Positions 9,561-19,704 of a stretch of DNA of 64,000 nucleotides are shown one piece after another. Both the position numbers and the translations under genes were made by a program. The stretch covers positions 1-64,000 of the forward strand of contig NW_026971256.1 in NCBI RefSeq assembly GCF_963678635.1. Reading direction: 5' to 3'. Numbering within the stretch: position 1 is the first letter of the stretch; the number at the start of each line of letters is the position of its first letter. Under the pieces are notes generated by a model. It ran no database searches. It was not told the DNA's origin and saw only the letters and a list, made by a program, of their open reading frames with translations. This DNA is from Symsagittifera roscoffensis. Lineage: Eukaryota > Xenacoelomorpha > Acoela > Convolutidae.

Positions 9561-10934
9561 ATGGAGTTAATTATGGGCTACGCGGACAAAAAATACCCGA
9601 TGCAACAATTAATGAGGCACAAAGGCAAGAAATTCACGTGGAACAACGCGGCGGAAGAGTGATTCCAGAGAATAAAGAAGGGGTTGTGCGAGGCACCGGT
9701 TATAGGGATGCCAACGGAAAAGGGAATGTACGTGCTGGACACGGATGCGTCGGTAGTCGCGATTTCTGGCGTTATCCATCAAGAACAGGAATGGAACGGG
9801 AAGACAGTCTTAAGACCAATAGCGTACGGGAGTAAAGTCTTGAGTGATACGGCGGAAATGAAGTACGGGGCGCCCAAAGCAGAGATGTTCGCGGTGGTTA
9901 CCTTCGTCAAAAAATGTAGAGCATACCTAGGCAGCGAGTCATTCAAGTTGCGAGTCGACAACAGAGCACTCAGCTGGCTGAAAACGTGCTCAATGGATCA
10001 GAGCTACATTTGGAGGTGGATAGTTCGCCTGGACGGATACAACATGATAATTGAGCATAGGACAAGAGACAAACATCAAACTGCCGATAGCTTGAGTAAG
10101 AAGACGGAGTTCTACGAGAGGCAGGAACAAAGAGAGGCAGATAGGCCCGAAATCAAAGATGGCTTTTCCTTCATGGATAAGGAAACGTATGACAGTCTTC
10201 CACTCACGAGATGGCTCGAAAAATCAGGCAAACCGATAGAAGATCAACCCGAATTACCAAAGGAGCCCCCAGAGAAAACGATTTTGAAAAAGACCCGAGG
10301 GATGCCAATGGAGATAATGCCCAAATCGAAAGTTGTGAGGGAGACACACAAAGCGAAAAGCTATGATCTAAACCAAGTAGAGACGGGAAGGGCAGTGATA
10401 GATGAAAACGTGAGGAGATTACTCGAGAAACTGGCGGAGGATAAACCCGTGATCAAAGAAAAGGGTAAAGAGGAACCAGAAGTCACGATATTGAGAAGGA
10501 AAGAAGCGAATAGTGGCAAGGAGTCCTGGAAAGAAAACAAATCTGGTGAGAAAGAAGTCGTGCAGTCATTGGTTGATAAAATTCCTGAAGACATACTTGA
10601 GCGGACTCGGGTTAGAAAGAAGAAGGTGGCATTCAAGGAGGAGGCTGAACACCTTGAACTAAGTCAAGAGTCCGGGGAGTGGCCCACAGCGGAGGAAGAT
10701 GCTGAAGAAAAATTGTCCGTGGAGTGTGAAGAATGGGATGAAGACTCAGAGAAGCGCAGCGATGACCAAGATAGTCTATGCATGATACTGGCGGAAGAGA
10801 AGATGAGGCACCGCGACAGAGTACTACAGACGGATCCCTCCTCAGGAACGTACAACTTGGATCAGCAGGAAGTGCGAAGAGGTGAAGAACTTGAGAAAAT
10901 TGCAGTATCGAGGAAACCGTTCAGGGAGCTATAG
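9561..10934 (+). pseudogene. pol: RNase H and long charged tether, unit B
   Basis: Longest open frame of the plus element (416 codons from 9,684). RNase H residues are as in unit A (DTDAS, AEMFAVV, VDNRALSWL, TADSLSK). The tether, deleted in unit A, is present here: highly charged, with DKIPEDILERTRVRKKKVAF, EDAEEKLSVECEEWDED and LQTDPSSGTYNLDQQEV. No domain recognised in the tether. Ends in a stop after RKPFREL at 10,934, shared with unit C. Confidence 0.8.
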
Positions 10935-12431
10935 TGCAATTCATATGTCAGAACAAACCTCGTGCCAGAAGATGACAGAAAGATCTTGATGAGGATAGTT
11001 TGCGTAAAGCCAAAAGATGACATCCACAGTCCTGGAGAAATGAATGGTCAGAAAATGGCACTAAAGGAACACGTCAAGGCGAGATATAGGCTGTCGGATC
11101 TGATACGGGCCCAAAAGAATGACAAGATGACAAGTAACCTCTCCAAATGGGTCCGGACGGGAGCCAAAGAGAAGGGGAACCTAGAGGAGGACAGCTACAA
11201 GATCTTATGCCAGTTCTACAAAGAGAGAAATGATTAACTATACCACACCACTGATTGGGTGGTAGCATGCAGAAGAAAGGATGAGGAGGAGATACTACAC
11301 AAGCATAACCTCATCATACTGCCACAGTTGTACCAGACTGAAGTATTATTCATATCGCATGATCAAATGCGGCACCAGAGGATAGACATGGTGCAACAAA
11401 GAATACTACACAGGTTTGAGTGGCCAGGATTAAGGAAAGCTTGCGAGAGATGGGTGAATGCATGCCTGGTATGTCTACAGGTGAAAGACCCAAGGAAGAT
11501 GAAGTTCCCACTCAAGGCCGTTGGTAGCTCGGAATTCAACGAGGTTGTGCAGATCGACCATCAAAATATCTGCATGACAGAGTCGGGATATAACCAGATG
11601 GCCATAATAGATCACTTCACAAAGTTGGCAGAAGCGGTCCCGTGTCGGACAGCCTCGGCAGAGGAGGATTGTGAACACTTGATAACACATTGGATACCAC
11701 GGAATGGTTGTCCCATGACATTTCAGTCGGACAACGGCAAAGCCTTCGTGGGGGACCTGACGCAAGAATTGATGAAGAGGTCACCCATTGCTCAAGCGCA
11801 CTCAACGACCTACCATCCCCAGACCAACAGGTTAGTGGAGAGACAGAATAGAACGTTGGTGATCATGCTGAGGGTATATTGCTCAAGATACATGACAGAC
11901 TGGGATGAATATCTGCCGCAAGTGGTAGGGGCGTTTAACAGTACGCAACATTCAACAACAGGAATCAGTCCCTTCATGATGTTAACGGGCAGGAAAAGAG
12001 CAATGCCTCGAACATTCTTTTACCCAGAATACGAAGGGAAAAAGACACCGCCTCAAGCTTATGTGAAAGAAGCGGTCAAGAGACAATAAGAACTAAACGA
12101 GCTCTGCAGGAGGAACACAGCGCAAGCGCTAATGAGACAGCGGAAGAAATGCGATGAGAAGATAGTGCAAGCGAAACCATATGCAGTGGGCCAATACGTC
12201 TGGGTCTTCCAGAAAGTTATAACTCCCAAGGGGAAAAAGAAAATACTTAAGAAATGGAGAGGACCGTTCATGATAACTGAAGTACACCAGGAAGGACGTT
12301 TCTACCGCTTGAGTACGGGCCGAGCAGCGCATTATGAAAACCTGAAACCTCATGTCCCATCCCCAGAAGACTGGTGCGTACCGCAGAATATGGAGGGACT
12401 CGAGTACCTACTGGTGGAGCCAGCATGCTAG
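10935..12431 (+). pseudogene. pol: Integrase, unit B
   Basis: Inserts the cDNA into the host genome. An N-terminal segment (EHVKARYRLSDLIRAQKND) is followed by a stop at 11,235 (TTA to TAA, shared with unit C). The zinc-binding HHCC lies in SHDQMRHQ and CLVCLQ. The catalytic core has Asp in VVQIDHQ, Asp in FQSDNGKAF and Glu in TNRLVERQ, with 35 residues between the last two (DD35E). A TAA after EAVKRQ (12,087) is shared with unit A. The C-terminal domain has KKWRGPFMITEV (GPF) and ends VEPAC-TAG. Confidence 0.85.
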
Positions 12432-12627
12432 GTGAACGAAAAAGGCACCAGAGAAAAAAATGATGGCAACGAGGACTTGAGTTTGGACGATAATGAAAAG
12501 ATAGAAGCGGACTCAGAGGCGGAATCCTTTGTGGAAGAAGACTGGATTGATCCAGAGCAGGGCGAGGTACCAAAGTGGACGGAACCAGACTTGCCGATAC
12601 CAGCGGGATTCAGTAGTGGCAATCGCA
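12432..12627 (+). pseudogene. Acidic linker, truncated, unit B
   Basis: Same acidic start as units A and C (NEKGTREKNDGNEDLSLDD). At about 12,627, after SSGNRK, it is fused to the 24-bp repeats that precede ORF2. About 4.6 kb equivalent (rest of linker, macro module, spacer with splice acceptor) is reduced to nothing here. The fusion deletes the whole macro module from this unit. Confidence 0.75.
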
Positions 12628-13304
12628 AAGTTGGTTGGTTGGGTAATTCTCAAGATGGGTTGCACGGTAATTCTCAAGTTGGTTGGTACGCGAGATCATC
12701 TAGAAATCGTGACAATGGCACATCGCTTTTGGAAATCCATGCCTGCTGCGCTCAAGAGACCAACGCTCGATGAACTGTATAAACGCTTGAGGGATCTGGT
12801 GGACTACATCCAAGTTGATGAGAGGATGGCAGTGATGTTGAACGCCATTCTGCAGTTAGAGGCGCAAGGTGAATGCAGGGAGTCAGCGACAGAAGCTGTC
12901 TTGATGGTTGGTTACACAACAGAAGGGATATCCAATCAAGAGCAGACCAGATGGTTCTACTGGAATGTGGATCGAGGAGTGAGACGATTTGACTTTTGAG
13001 AAATCGTGGCTCGGGCAAAAACATTGAGTACGGCGCGGGAGAGTTCCCACTACCGACCAGACCACCAGCAAGATCCGCGGGCCAGTCCACCGATCCGCGG
13101 GCCAGTAAACCACCTTCTATGATACGGTCACAGCAGACGGAGGAAACATATCCGGACCTCAGTAACCTGAGGAGGGAACTAGAGAGGAAGCAGAGGGAGA
13201 GAAATAAAGCGAATCTTGACCGGGATGGCGCAAAACTCGAGAGGGATCAGGCGATTTTGGAAAGAGATCAAGCGATCCTCGAGACGGACCAGGCGAGGCG
13301 TGAC
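12628..13304 (+). pseudogene. ORF2 N-terminal module and coiled coil, unit B (fused to protease)
   Basis: ATG at 12,715 in the same ACAATGG context as units A and C. It contains the conserved LYKRLRDLVDY and TEAVLMVGYTTEG segments. A TGA replaces the LAR codons near 12,999. The second half has a Pro/Arg-rich stretch (LPTRPPARSAGQSTDP) and the ERDQAILERDQAILETDQ coil. It is fused at 13,304 to the protease exactly as unit A is at 7,904, showing these are the same tandem-duplication junction. Confidence 0.7.
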
Positions 13305-14003
13305 CTCAGTTACGCGGGTTACTTGATACGAGAGCAGTCTTGAGTCTTATACCGATCGAAACTTGGGAGCGAATGGGTTTCAATAGAGATGATTTGATTG
13401 ACTCGAGAATACGGCTGTCAGCTGCAAACAAAGGGGCGCTGCGGGTGCTAGGCAGAACACCAATAATAGCCCTAAACCTGGGTGAACGCAACCTGTGGAT
13501 GAGTTTTCTCGTGGTAGAAAACCTAGACGAGTCTGTCTAATTCATTTTAGCCAGAGACTTCATCAGGATCTTCGACGTAACGATTGATTTAAACAATGCT
13601 ATGTTAAGGATACAGAACCCGGATAGGAGGTACGCAATCATACCGGTAACTTTAATAATGGCGAATGAAAATAAAGCACCGGTTTTCTTGAGTAGGAGGG
13701 TGAGGCTGCGAACGCGGCTATTGTGAGCTTGCGAATGAAAAATTATAACGAACTAAGTGATAACAAGCAAGTTTGCATAGTCCCAAATCCTTATAGTCAA
13801 AGTGTTGCTGTTTTAGGAAGATCCTTCTCGATAACCAAGAGCTGCCTCTGCGTCAGTGTCTTGTTGAATACTCTTGATAGACCCATCACGATACAGAGGG
13901 GAAGGAAGCTGGGATATGCTTTACCCGTGAAAACTCGATATGACATGACTGAAAATCCAAAACAGAATGAAGTTATTGATTGTCCCTATCATAGGGACAA
14001 AAT
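13305..14003 (+). pseudogene. pro: Retropepsin and post-protease region, unit C
   Basis: As in unit B it lacks the upstream spacer. The active-site motif reads DTRAVLSLIPIE: the Gly of DTG is replaced by Arg (GGA to AGA), so it could not fold a normal active site. The same DES-Val-stop occurs before FIL (13,538-13,540). A TAG and a 19-base loss near 13,690-13,716 break the spacer compared with unit B. Confidence 0.75.
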
Positions 14004-14983
14004 TTGTATCTTGAGACGATTAAAGAAAACAAAAGGTTCATCAGGTCTTGTAAAAATTACTTAAGTCAGATACAGAAGATGGACTTTCGAGCTGTTCGAT
14101 TTTTCCGGAAAGACCCAAACTGGATGAAATGGAGGGGCAAGATAACGGACGAACAGCTCGAAGCCAACAAGGATGTACTGGAGCGGAATGAGGATGTTTT
14201 TTCGAAACATAAGGCAGACATTGGATGTTGTAATTTCGTTGAACATGAAATAGAGCTTGAAGAGTCTGCTTTACCGCACAGGGAGGGGGCAAGGCGCATG
14301 ACCCCACACAAATCGGATGCATGTAGAAAAGAAATAGAGACCTTACTAGAATATGATATGATAGAACCATCCAAATCACCGTGGGCGTGTGGAATCGTGA
14401 TGACCAAAAAGAAAGGCGACCAATTGAGGTTTTCTTGTGACTTTCGGTATCTGAACTCCGTCACGGTGAAGGATGCCTATCCCATACCTAGAATTGATGA
14501 AAGCCTCTCGAAGTTAGGTGATGCAAATTTTTTTACGACTCTTGATTTAGGATCGGCTTTTCGGCAGGTCCCAAAAGGGGGTTCGCCTGCGAGCTGGGGC
14601 TGTTTCAATGGAAACGGACGCCGTTTGGTCTTTGCAATGCCACGGCTACATTTCAACGGTTGATGGCACACGCATTGATAGGTGTGACGAAGAAATACGG
14701 CAACCTGGTAATGTGCTACATGGATGACGTGGTAATTGCGACGCCTACACTGGAGGACCACATCGGTTGACTAGACGAGGTGTTTGCATGCATGAAAAGG
14801 TCAGGACTAAAGTGCAAACCATCAAAGTGCGAGATACTCAAGGACTCGATCAAATACTTGGGAAGGATGGTGGACAGACATGGCATCAGACCAGACCCAG
14901 ATGCAGTAGAAGCGGTTCTGACCTGGAAATTGCCAAAAACGGAACATCAATTGATGAGCTTCCTGGGTTTTGCGAACTATTAA
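14004..14983 (+). pseudogene. pol: Reverse transcriptase, unit C
   Basis: Fingers and palm are as in unit B and motif A FFTTLDLGSAFRQVP is intact. Between motifs A and B this copy keeps more sequence than B (GGSPASWGCFNGNG) but in a shifted frame, and lacks part of the family segment. The motif C codons for YMDD are near 14,718-14,729. A TGA at 14,767-14,769 replaces the Glu-Arg codons. The thumb ends at LGFANY-stop, as in A and B. Confidence 0.8.
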
Positions 14984-15720
14984 ATGCAGTTAATTAAAGG
15001 CTACGCGGACAAAAAATACCCGATGCAACAATTAATGAGGCACAAAGGCAAAAAATTCACGTGGAACAACGCGGCGAAAGAGTCATTCCAGAGAATAAAG
15101 AAGGAGTTGTGCGAGGCAGCGGTGCTAGGGATGCCAACGGAAAAGAGAATGTACGTGCTGGACACAGATGCGTCGGTAGTCGCGATTTCTGGCATTCTCC
15201 ATCAAGAACAGTAATGGAACGGGAAGACAGTCTTAAGACCAATAGCGTACGGGAGTAGAGTCTTGAGTGATACGGAAATAAAGTACAGGGCGCCCAAAGC
15301 AGAGATGTTCGCGGTGGTTACCTTCGTCAAAAAATGTAGAGCATACCTAGGCAGCGAGTCATTCAAGTTGCGAGTCGATAACAGAGCACTCAGCTGGCTG
15401 AAAACGTACTCAATGGATCAGAGCTACATTGGGAGGTGGATAGTTCGCCTGGACGGATACAACATGATAATTGAGCATAGGAGGAAGATTCTGAAGAAAA
15501 ATTGTCCGTGGAGTGTGAAGAATGGGATGAAGACTCAGAGAAGCGCAGCGATGACCAAGATAGTCTATGCATGATACTGGCGGAAGAGAAGATGAGGCAC
15601 CGCGACAGAGAACTACAGACGGATCCCTCCTCAGGAACGTACAACTTGGATCAGCAGGAAGTGCGAGGAGGTGAAGAACGTGAGAAAATTGCAGTATCGA
15701 GGAAACCGTTCAGGGAGCTA
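14984..15720 (+). pseudogene. pol: RNase H, partly deleted, and tether end, unit C
   Basis: The connection domain is better preserved here (LIKGYADKKYPMQQLMRHKG). The DTDASVVAISGIL motif is followed by a stop after HQEQ (15,211). RVDNRALSWLKTYSM is present, but after IIEHR (15,481) about 620 bases are missing, including TADSLSK and most of the tether. The frame is shifted there and resumes at about 15,500 with EEWDEDSEKRSDDQ, ending at RKPFREL-stop. Confidence 0.75.
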
Positions 15721-17220
15721 TAGTGCAATTCAAATGTTAGAACAAACCTCGTGCCAGAAGATGAAAGAAAGATCTTGAGGAGGATAGTTTGCGTAAAGCC
15801 AAAAGATGACATCCGCAGTCCTGGAGAAATGAATGGTCAGATAATGGCACTAAAGGAACACGTCAAGGCGAGATATAGGCTGTCGGACCTGATACGGGCC
15901 CAAAAGAATGACAAGATGACAAGTAACCTCTCCAAATGGGTCCGGACGGGAGCCAAAGAGAAGGGGAACCTGGAGGAGGACAGCTACAATATCTTATGCC
16001 AGTTCTACAAAGAGAGAAAGGATTAACTATACCACACCGCTGATTGGGTGGTAGCATGCAGAAGAAAGGATGAGGAGGAGATACTACACAAGCATAACAT
16101 CATCATACTGCCACAGTTGTACCAGACTGAAGTGTTATTCATATCGCATGATCAAATGCGGCACCAGAGGATAGTCATGGTGCAACAAAGAATACTACAC
16201 AGGTTTGAGTGGCCAGGATTAAGGAAAGCTTGCGAGAGATGGGTGAATGCATGCCTGGTATGTCTACAGGTGAAAGACCCAAGGAAGATGAAGTTCCCAC
16301 TCAAGTCCGTTGGAAGTTCGGAATTCAACGAGGTTGTGCAGATCGACCATCAAAATATCTGCATGACAGAGTCGGGATATAACCAGATGGCCATAGTAGA
16401 TCATTTCACAAAGGTGGCAGAGGCGGTGCCGTGTCGGACAGCCTCGGCAGAGGAGACTTGTGACCACTTGATAACACATTGGATATCACGGTATGGTTGT
16501 CCCATGACATTTCAGTCGGACAACGGCAAAGCCTTCGTGGGGGACCTGACGAAAGAATTGATGAAGAGGTCACACATTGCTCAAGCGCACTCAACGACCT
16601 ACCATCCCCAGACCAACAGGTTAGTGGAGAGACAGAATAGAACGTTGGTGATCATGCTGAGGGTATATTGCTCAAGATACATGACAGACTGGGATAAACA
16701 TCTGCCGCAAGTGATAGGGGTGTTTAACAGTACGCAACACTCAACAACAGGAATCAGTCCCTTCATGATGTTAACGGGCAGGGAAAGAGCAATGCCTCGA
16801 ACATCCTTTTACCCAGAATACGAAGGGAAAAAGACACCGCCTCAAGCTTATGTGAAAGAAGCGGTCAAGAGACAACAAGAAATAAACGAGCTCTGCAGGA
16901 GGAACACGGCGCAAGCGCTAATGAGACAGCGGAAGAAATGCGATGAGAAGATAGTGCAAGCGAAATCATATGCAGTGGGCCAATACGTCTGGGTCTTCCA
17001 GAAAGTTATAACTCCCAAGGGGACAAAGAAAATACTTAAGAAATGGAGAGGACCTTTCATGATAACTGAATTACACCAGGAAGGACGTTTCTACCGCTTG
17101 AGTACGGCCCGAGCAGCGCATTATGAAAACCTGAAACCTCATGTCCATTCCCCAGAAGACTGGTGCGTACCGCAGAATACGGAGGGACTCGAGTACGTAC
17201 TGGTGGAGCCAGCATGCTAG
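15721..17220 (+). pseudogene. pol: Integrase, unit C (longest intact core)
   Basis: From 16,048 to 17,220 one frame of 390 codons carries HHCC (HDQMRH and CLVC), the DD35E core (QIDHQ, QSDNGKAF, TNRLVERQ), the linker PRTSFYPEYEGKKTP and the C-terminal GPF domain (KKWRGPFMITELHQEGRF). Unlike A and B there is CAA, not TAA, after EAVKRQ. Upstream, the N-terminal helix region is separated by the TAA at 16,024-16,026 that unit B shares. This is the only uninterrupted integrase catalytic and C-terminal region in the window. Confidence 0.85.
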
Positions 17221-17998
17221 GTGAACGAAAAAGGCACCAGAGAAAAAAATGATGGCAAGGAGGACTTGAGTTTGGACGATAATGAAAAGATAGAAGCGGA
17301 CTCAGAGGCGGAATCCTTTGTGGAAGAAGACTGGACTGATCCAGAGCAGGACGAGGTACCAAAGTGGACGGAACCAGACTTGCCGATACAGCGGGATTCA
17401 GTAGTTGCAATGGCAAACAGACAGGCATGAGGTACAATAGGTACGGGGATGACTTCTTGATTGATAAGATACAGCCTGATAAATTATTCGAAGAGCTACT
17501 GAGTGTGGGCGAACTGGCAGCCGACGATGGATGGCAAATCATCAACGACAGTGAAAAGTACCCGCAGGAAGACTACTCCACACCAGAACAAGAGACAGAT
17601 CTGGAACAGAGCGAGATAGAAAGAAGGGGAAACACAAACTTGAGGATACTAGAGTGGATGCGCGATGTCAAGAGCAAAAAAATGAGGAGCAAAGCATCCA
17701 GCAAGTCGACGTGTCGGCGGAAAAACACGTGGAAACGAAAGATCCCCTCTTCGGTTGGACAGCAACCGACAGGCCGCTCGAGATACCGCCAGATAAATTA
17801 GGACCAGCATCATCGACGGGAACGTCGATAAATAACTTTTTCCGGGGAGTGCGGGTAGGACTTACCCACACCAAAAATCTGATGATGAAGAAACTCAGAG
17901 AAGTTAGAGAAACAAGGGGGCTGGAACTGGATGAGGAAGAGGCTGAGTCTATCATAGGGAGAATTTTCAAAGCAAAATTTGAATTTCCAAATGAATAA
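17221..17998 (+). pseudogene. Acidic linker, unit C
   Basis: Complete linker after VEPAC-TAG. The first frame (acidic, EEDWTDPEQDEVPKW) breaks near 17,388 where a base is lost. Then YNRYGDDFLIDKIQPDKL and ERRGNTNLRILEWMRDVKS follow. A one-base loss at the A run near 17,677 shifts the frame again before SAEKHVETKDPLFGWTA. The end FRGVRVGLTHTKNL and the charged helix LELDEEEAESIIGRIFKAK lead to the macro-like module. The minus element preserves DPL, STGTSI and FVRGVGVGLTHTENL at the same position. Confidence 0.65.
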
Positions 17999-18454
17999 TC
18001 GGAGAATATCCTGATCACGGACAGCGACTTCATTTTGTCAGACAGGACCAGCGAGATCTGTATAAAGGCGGACGTGAGCTTCAAATCAAGACTAGAGGCC
18101 GACTTCAAGAGAGAGTATCTGAACTTGGAGTTCCTATTCAGGCAGAGACCGGGGTTGGGAGGAATGGCTGCGCTTCCCCCATCAGTTTCACAAGTTCCGG
18201 GTAAGGAATTGTGCTTTCTGGTAACGAGGGTCAATGAAAGGAACACGATAGATCCTGAGCACGTGATGCTGGCACTATCAAGGCTGCGAGACTTCATGGT
18301 CGAAAGAGGAATAATGGAGGTCTCGATGCCGGTGTATGACCCGAACAGGGGCAAGTTGAGCCCAAGGGAACTATACGCTATCCAACATATGGTCTTCGCA
18401 GAAACAGAAATAATGGTACATCTACACAAGAAATACTACTTGAGTATCGCCTGA
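17999..18454 (+). pseudogene. Macro-domain-like module, unit C (best plus-strand copy)
   Basis: Uninterrupted from about 18,002 except for the TAA at 17,996-17,998 just upstream. It reads LITDSDFILSDRTSEICIKA, FKSRLEADFKREYLNLEFL, RPGLGGMAALPPS, ELCFLVTRVNE, LALSRLRDFMVERGIMEVSM, PVYDPNRGKLSPRELYAI, ETEIMVHLHKKYYLSIA-stop. Strand and helix order, the Gly-Gly before MA-LP, and the SMP strand match OARD1-like macro domains of about 140-150 residues. The family's catalytic Lys is Arg and the GCGLD segment is absent. Likely role: a binding or structural module at the C-terminus of the Gag-Pol-linker product, unproven. Confidence 0.65.
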
Positions 18455-18932
18455 GTTGGTTACATGGGAATCTCAAAATAGGTATACGGGAGTCTCAAGT
18501 TAGGTATATCGGGGCACGAAGCAGGTAAATTGATTTTAACGCAGTTGGCATGACAATTAGGTTTTCGAGAATTGACGGTGCTTAAAACATGAAATGAATC
18601 TGCACGCTCTTAAAACTCCCAGTTGAAGTATTTTAGTGAATTGATGGAAGAGTATTGTTTTAAACTCAATAATGAGAGGTGGTTTATGCTAGGAATGAAA
18701 CAAATTAATCTAAAAATGAATTTAATTTTCAGGTTGATTTGTTAAATTGAGTTGACGACCTAGCCGCACTCATTCGAAAGAAAAAGAAGGTCTTGAACAA
18801 AGTTCACGATCAGCAACATTCGAAGGAGATATAGCTCAAGTTCTCAAGTTGGTTGGTTGGGTAATTCTCAAGTTGGGTGGCACGGTAATTCTCAAGTTGG
18901 TTGGTACGCGAGATCATCTAGAAATCGTGACA
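18455..18932 (+). promoter_or_regulatory. Untranslated stretch before ORF2 with candidate 3' splice site, unit C
   Basis: Equivalent of 6,837-7,313 and over 95 percent identical by eye. TTTAATTTTCAG ends at 18,732. The trimer of 24-bp repeats is at 18,842-18,913 and the ORF2 ATG at 18,933. TAGGTATACGGGAGTCTCAAG and TTAGGTATATCGGGG are short degenerate repeats at the start. No other gene is visible in this stretch. Confidence 0.45.
18842..18913 (+). repeat. Three 24-bp tandem units upstream of ORF2, unit C
   Basis: Units begin at 18,842, 18,866 and 18,890 (TCTCAAGTTGG...). Their position 20-90 bases before the ATG is the same as in unit A. Confidence 0.8.
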
Positions 18933-19690
18933 ATGGCATATCGCTTTTGGAAATCCATGCCTGCTGCGCTCAAGAGACCAACGCTGGATGAACTGTATAA
19001 ACGCTTGAGGGATCTGGTGGACTACACCCAAGTTGATGAGAGGATGGCAGTGACGTTGAACGCCATTCTGCAGTTAGAGGCGAAGGTGAATGCAGGGAGT
19101 CAGCGACAAAAGCTGTCTTGATGGTTGGTTACACAACAGAAGGGAAATCCAATCAAGAGCAGACCAGATGGTTCTCCTGGAATGTGGATCGAGGAGTGAG
19201 AGGATTTGACTTGGCGAGAAATCCTGGCTCGGGCAAAAACATTGAGTACGGTGCGGGAGAGTTCCCACTACCGACCAGACCACCGGCAAGATCCGCGGGC
19301 CAGTCCACCGATCCGCGGGCGAGTAAACCACCTTCTATGATACGGTCACAGCAGACGGAGGAAACATATCCGGACCTCAGTAACCTGAGGAGGGAACTAG
19401 AGAGGGAGCAGAGGGAGAGAAATGAAGCGAATCTTGACCGGGATGGCGCAAAACTCGAGAGGGATTAGGCGATTTGGAAAGAGATCAAGCGATCCTCGAG
19501 ACGGGCCAGGCGCGGCGTGACCTCAATATGATAAGAGCAGAGTACCAGCAAGAGCAAAAGGTACGCGAGAATGAGGGGAACTGTGAGCAGTTGAAGTCAG
19601 AACTTGAAAAGATCCAGCGGCGACAACGAGAGTTCGACAGAAAAATGGAAAAGGGGACCAGGACCACAGAACGAGCAGCTGCAGAGTAAA
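18933..19690 (+). pseudogene. ORF2 N-terminal module and coiled coil, unit C (continuous with SGNH)
   Basis: Only plus-strand copy where the N-terminal module continues to the rest of ORF2. MAYRFWKSMPAALKRPTLDE is followed by LRDLVDYTQVDERM; a one-base loss near 19,082 shifts the frame, which resumes with MVGYTTEG. After the Pro-rich part (LPTRPPARSAGQ) comes a long coiled coil: ETYPDLSNLRRELEREQRER, a TAG at 19,467, then IRAEYQQEQKVRENEG and LKSELEKIQRRQREF. Coiled coils suggest oligomerisation, as in ORF1 proteins of other retroelements. No family recognised. Confidence 0.65.
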
Positions 19691-19704
19691 GGCCAGAGTC
19701 GCGG

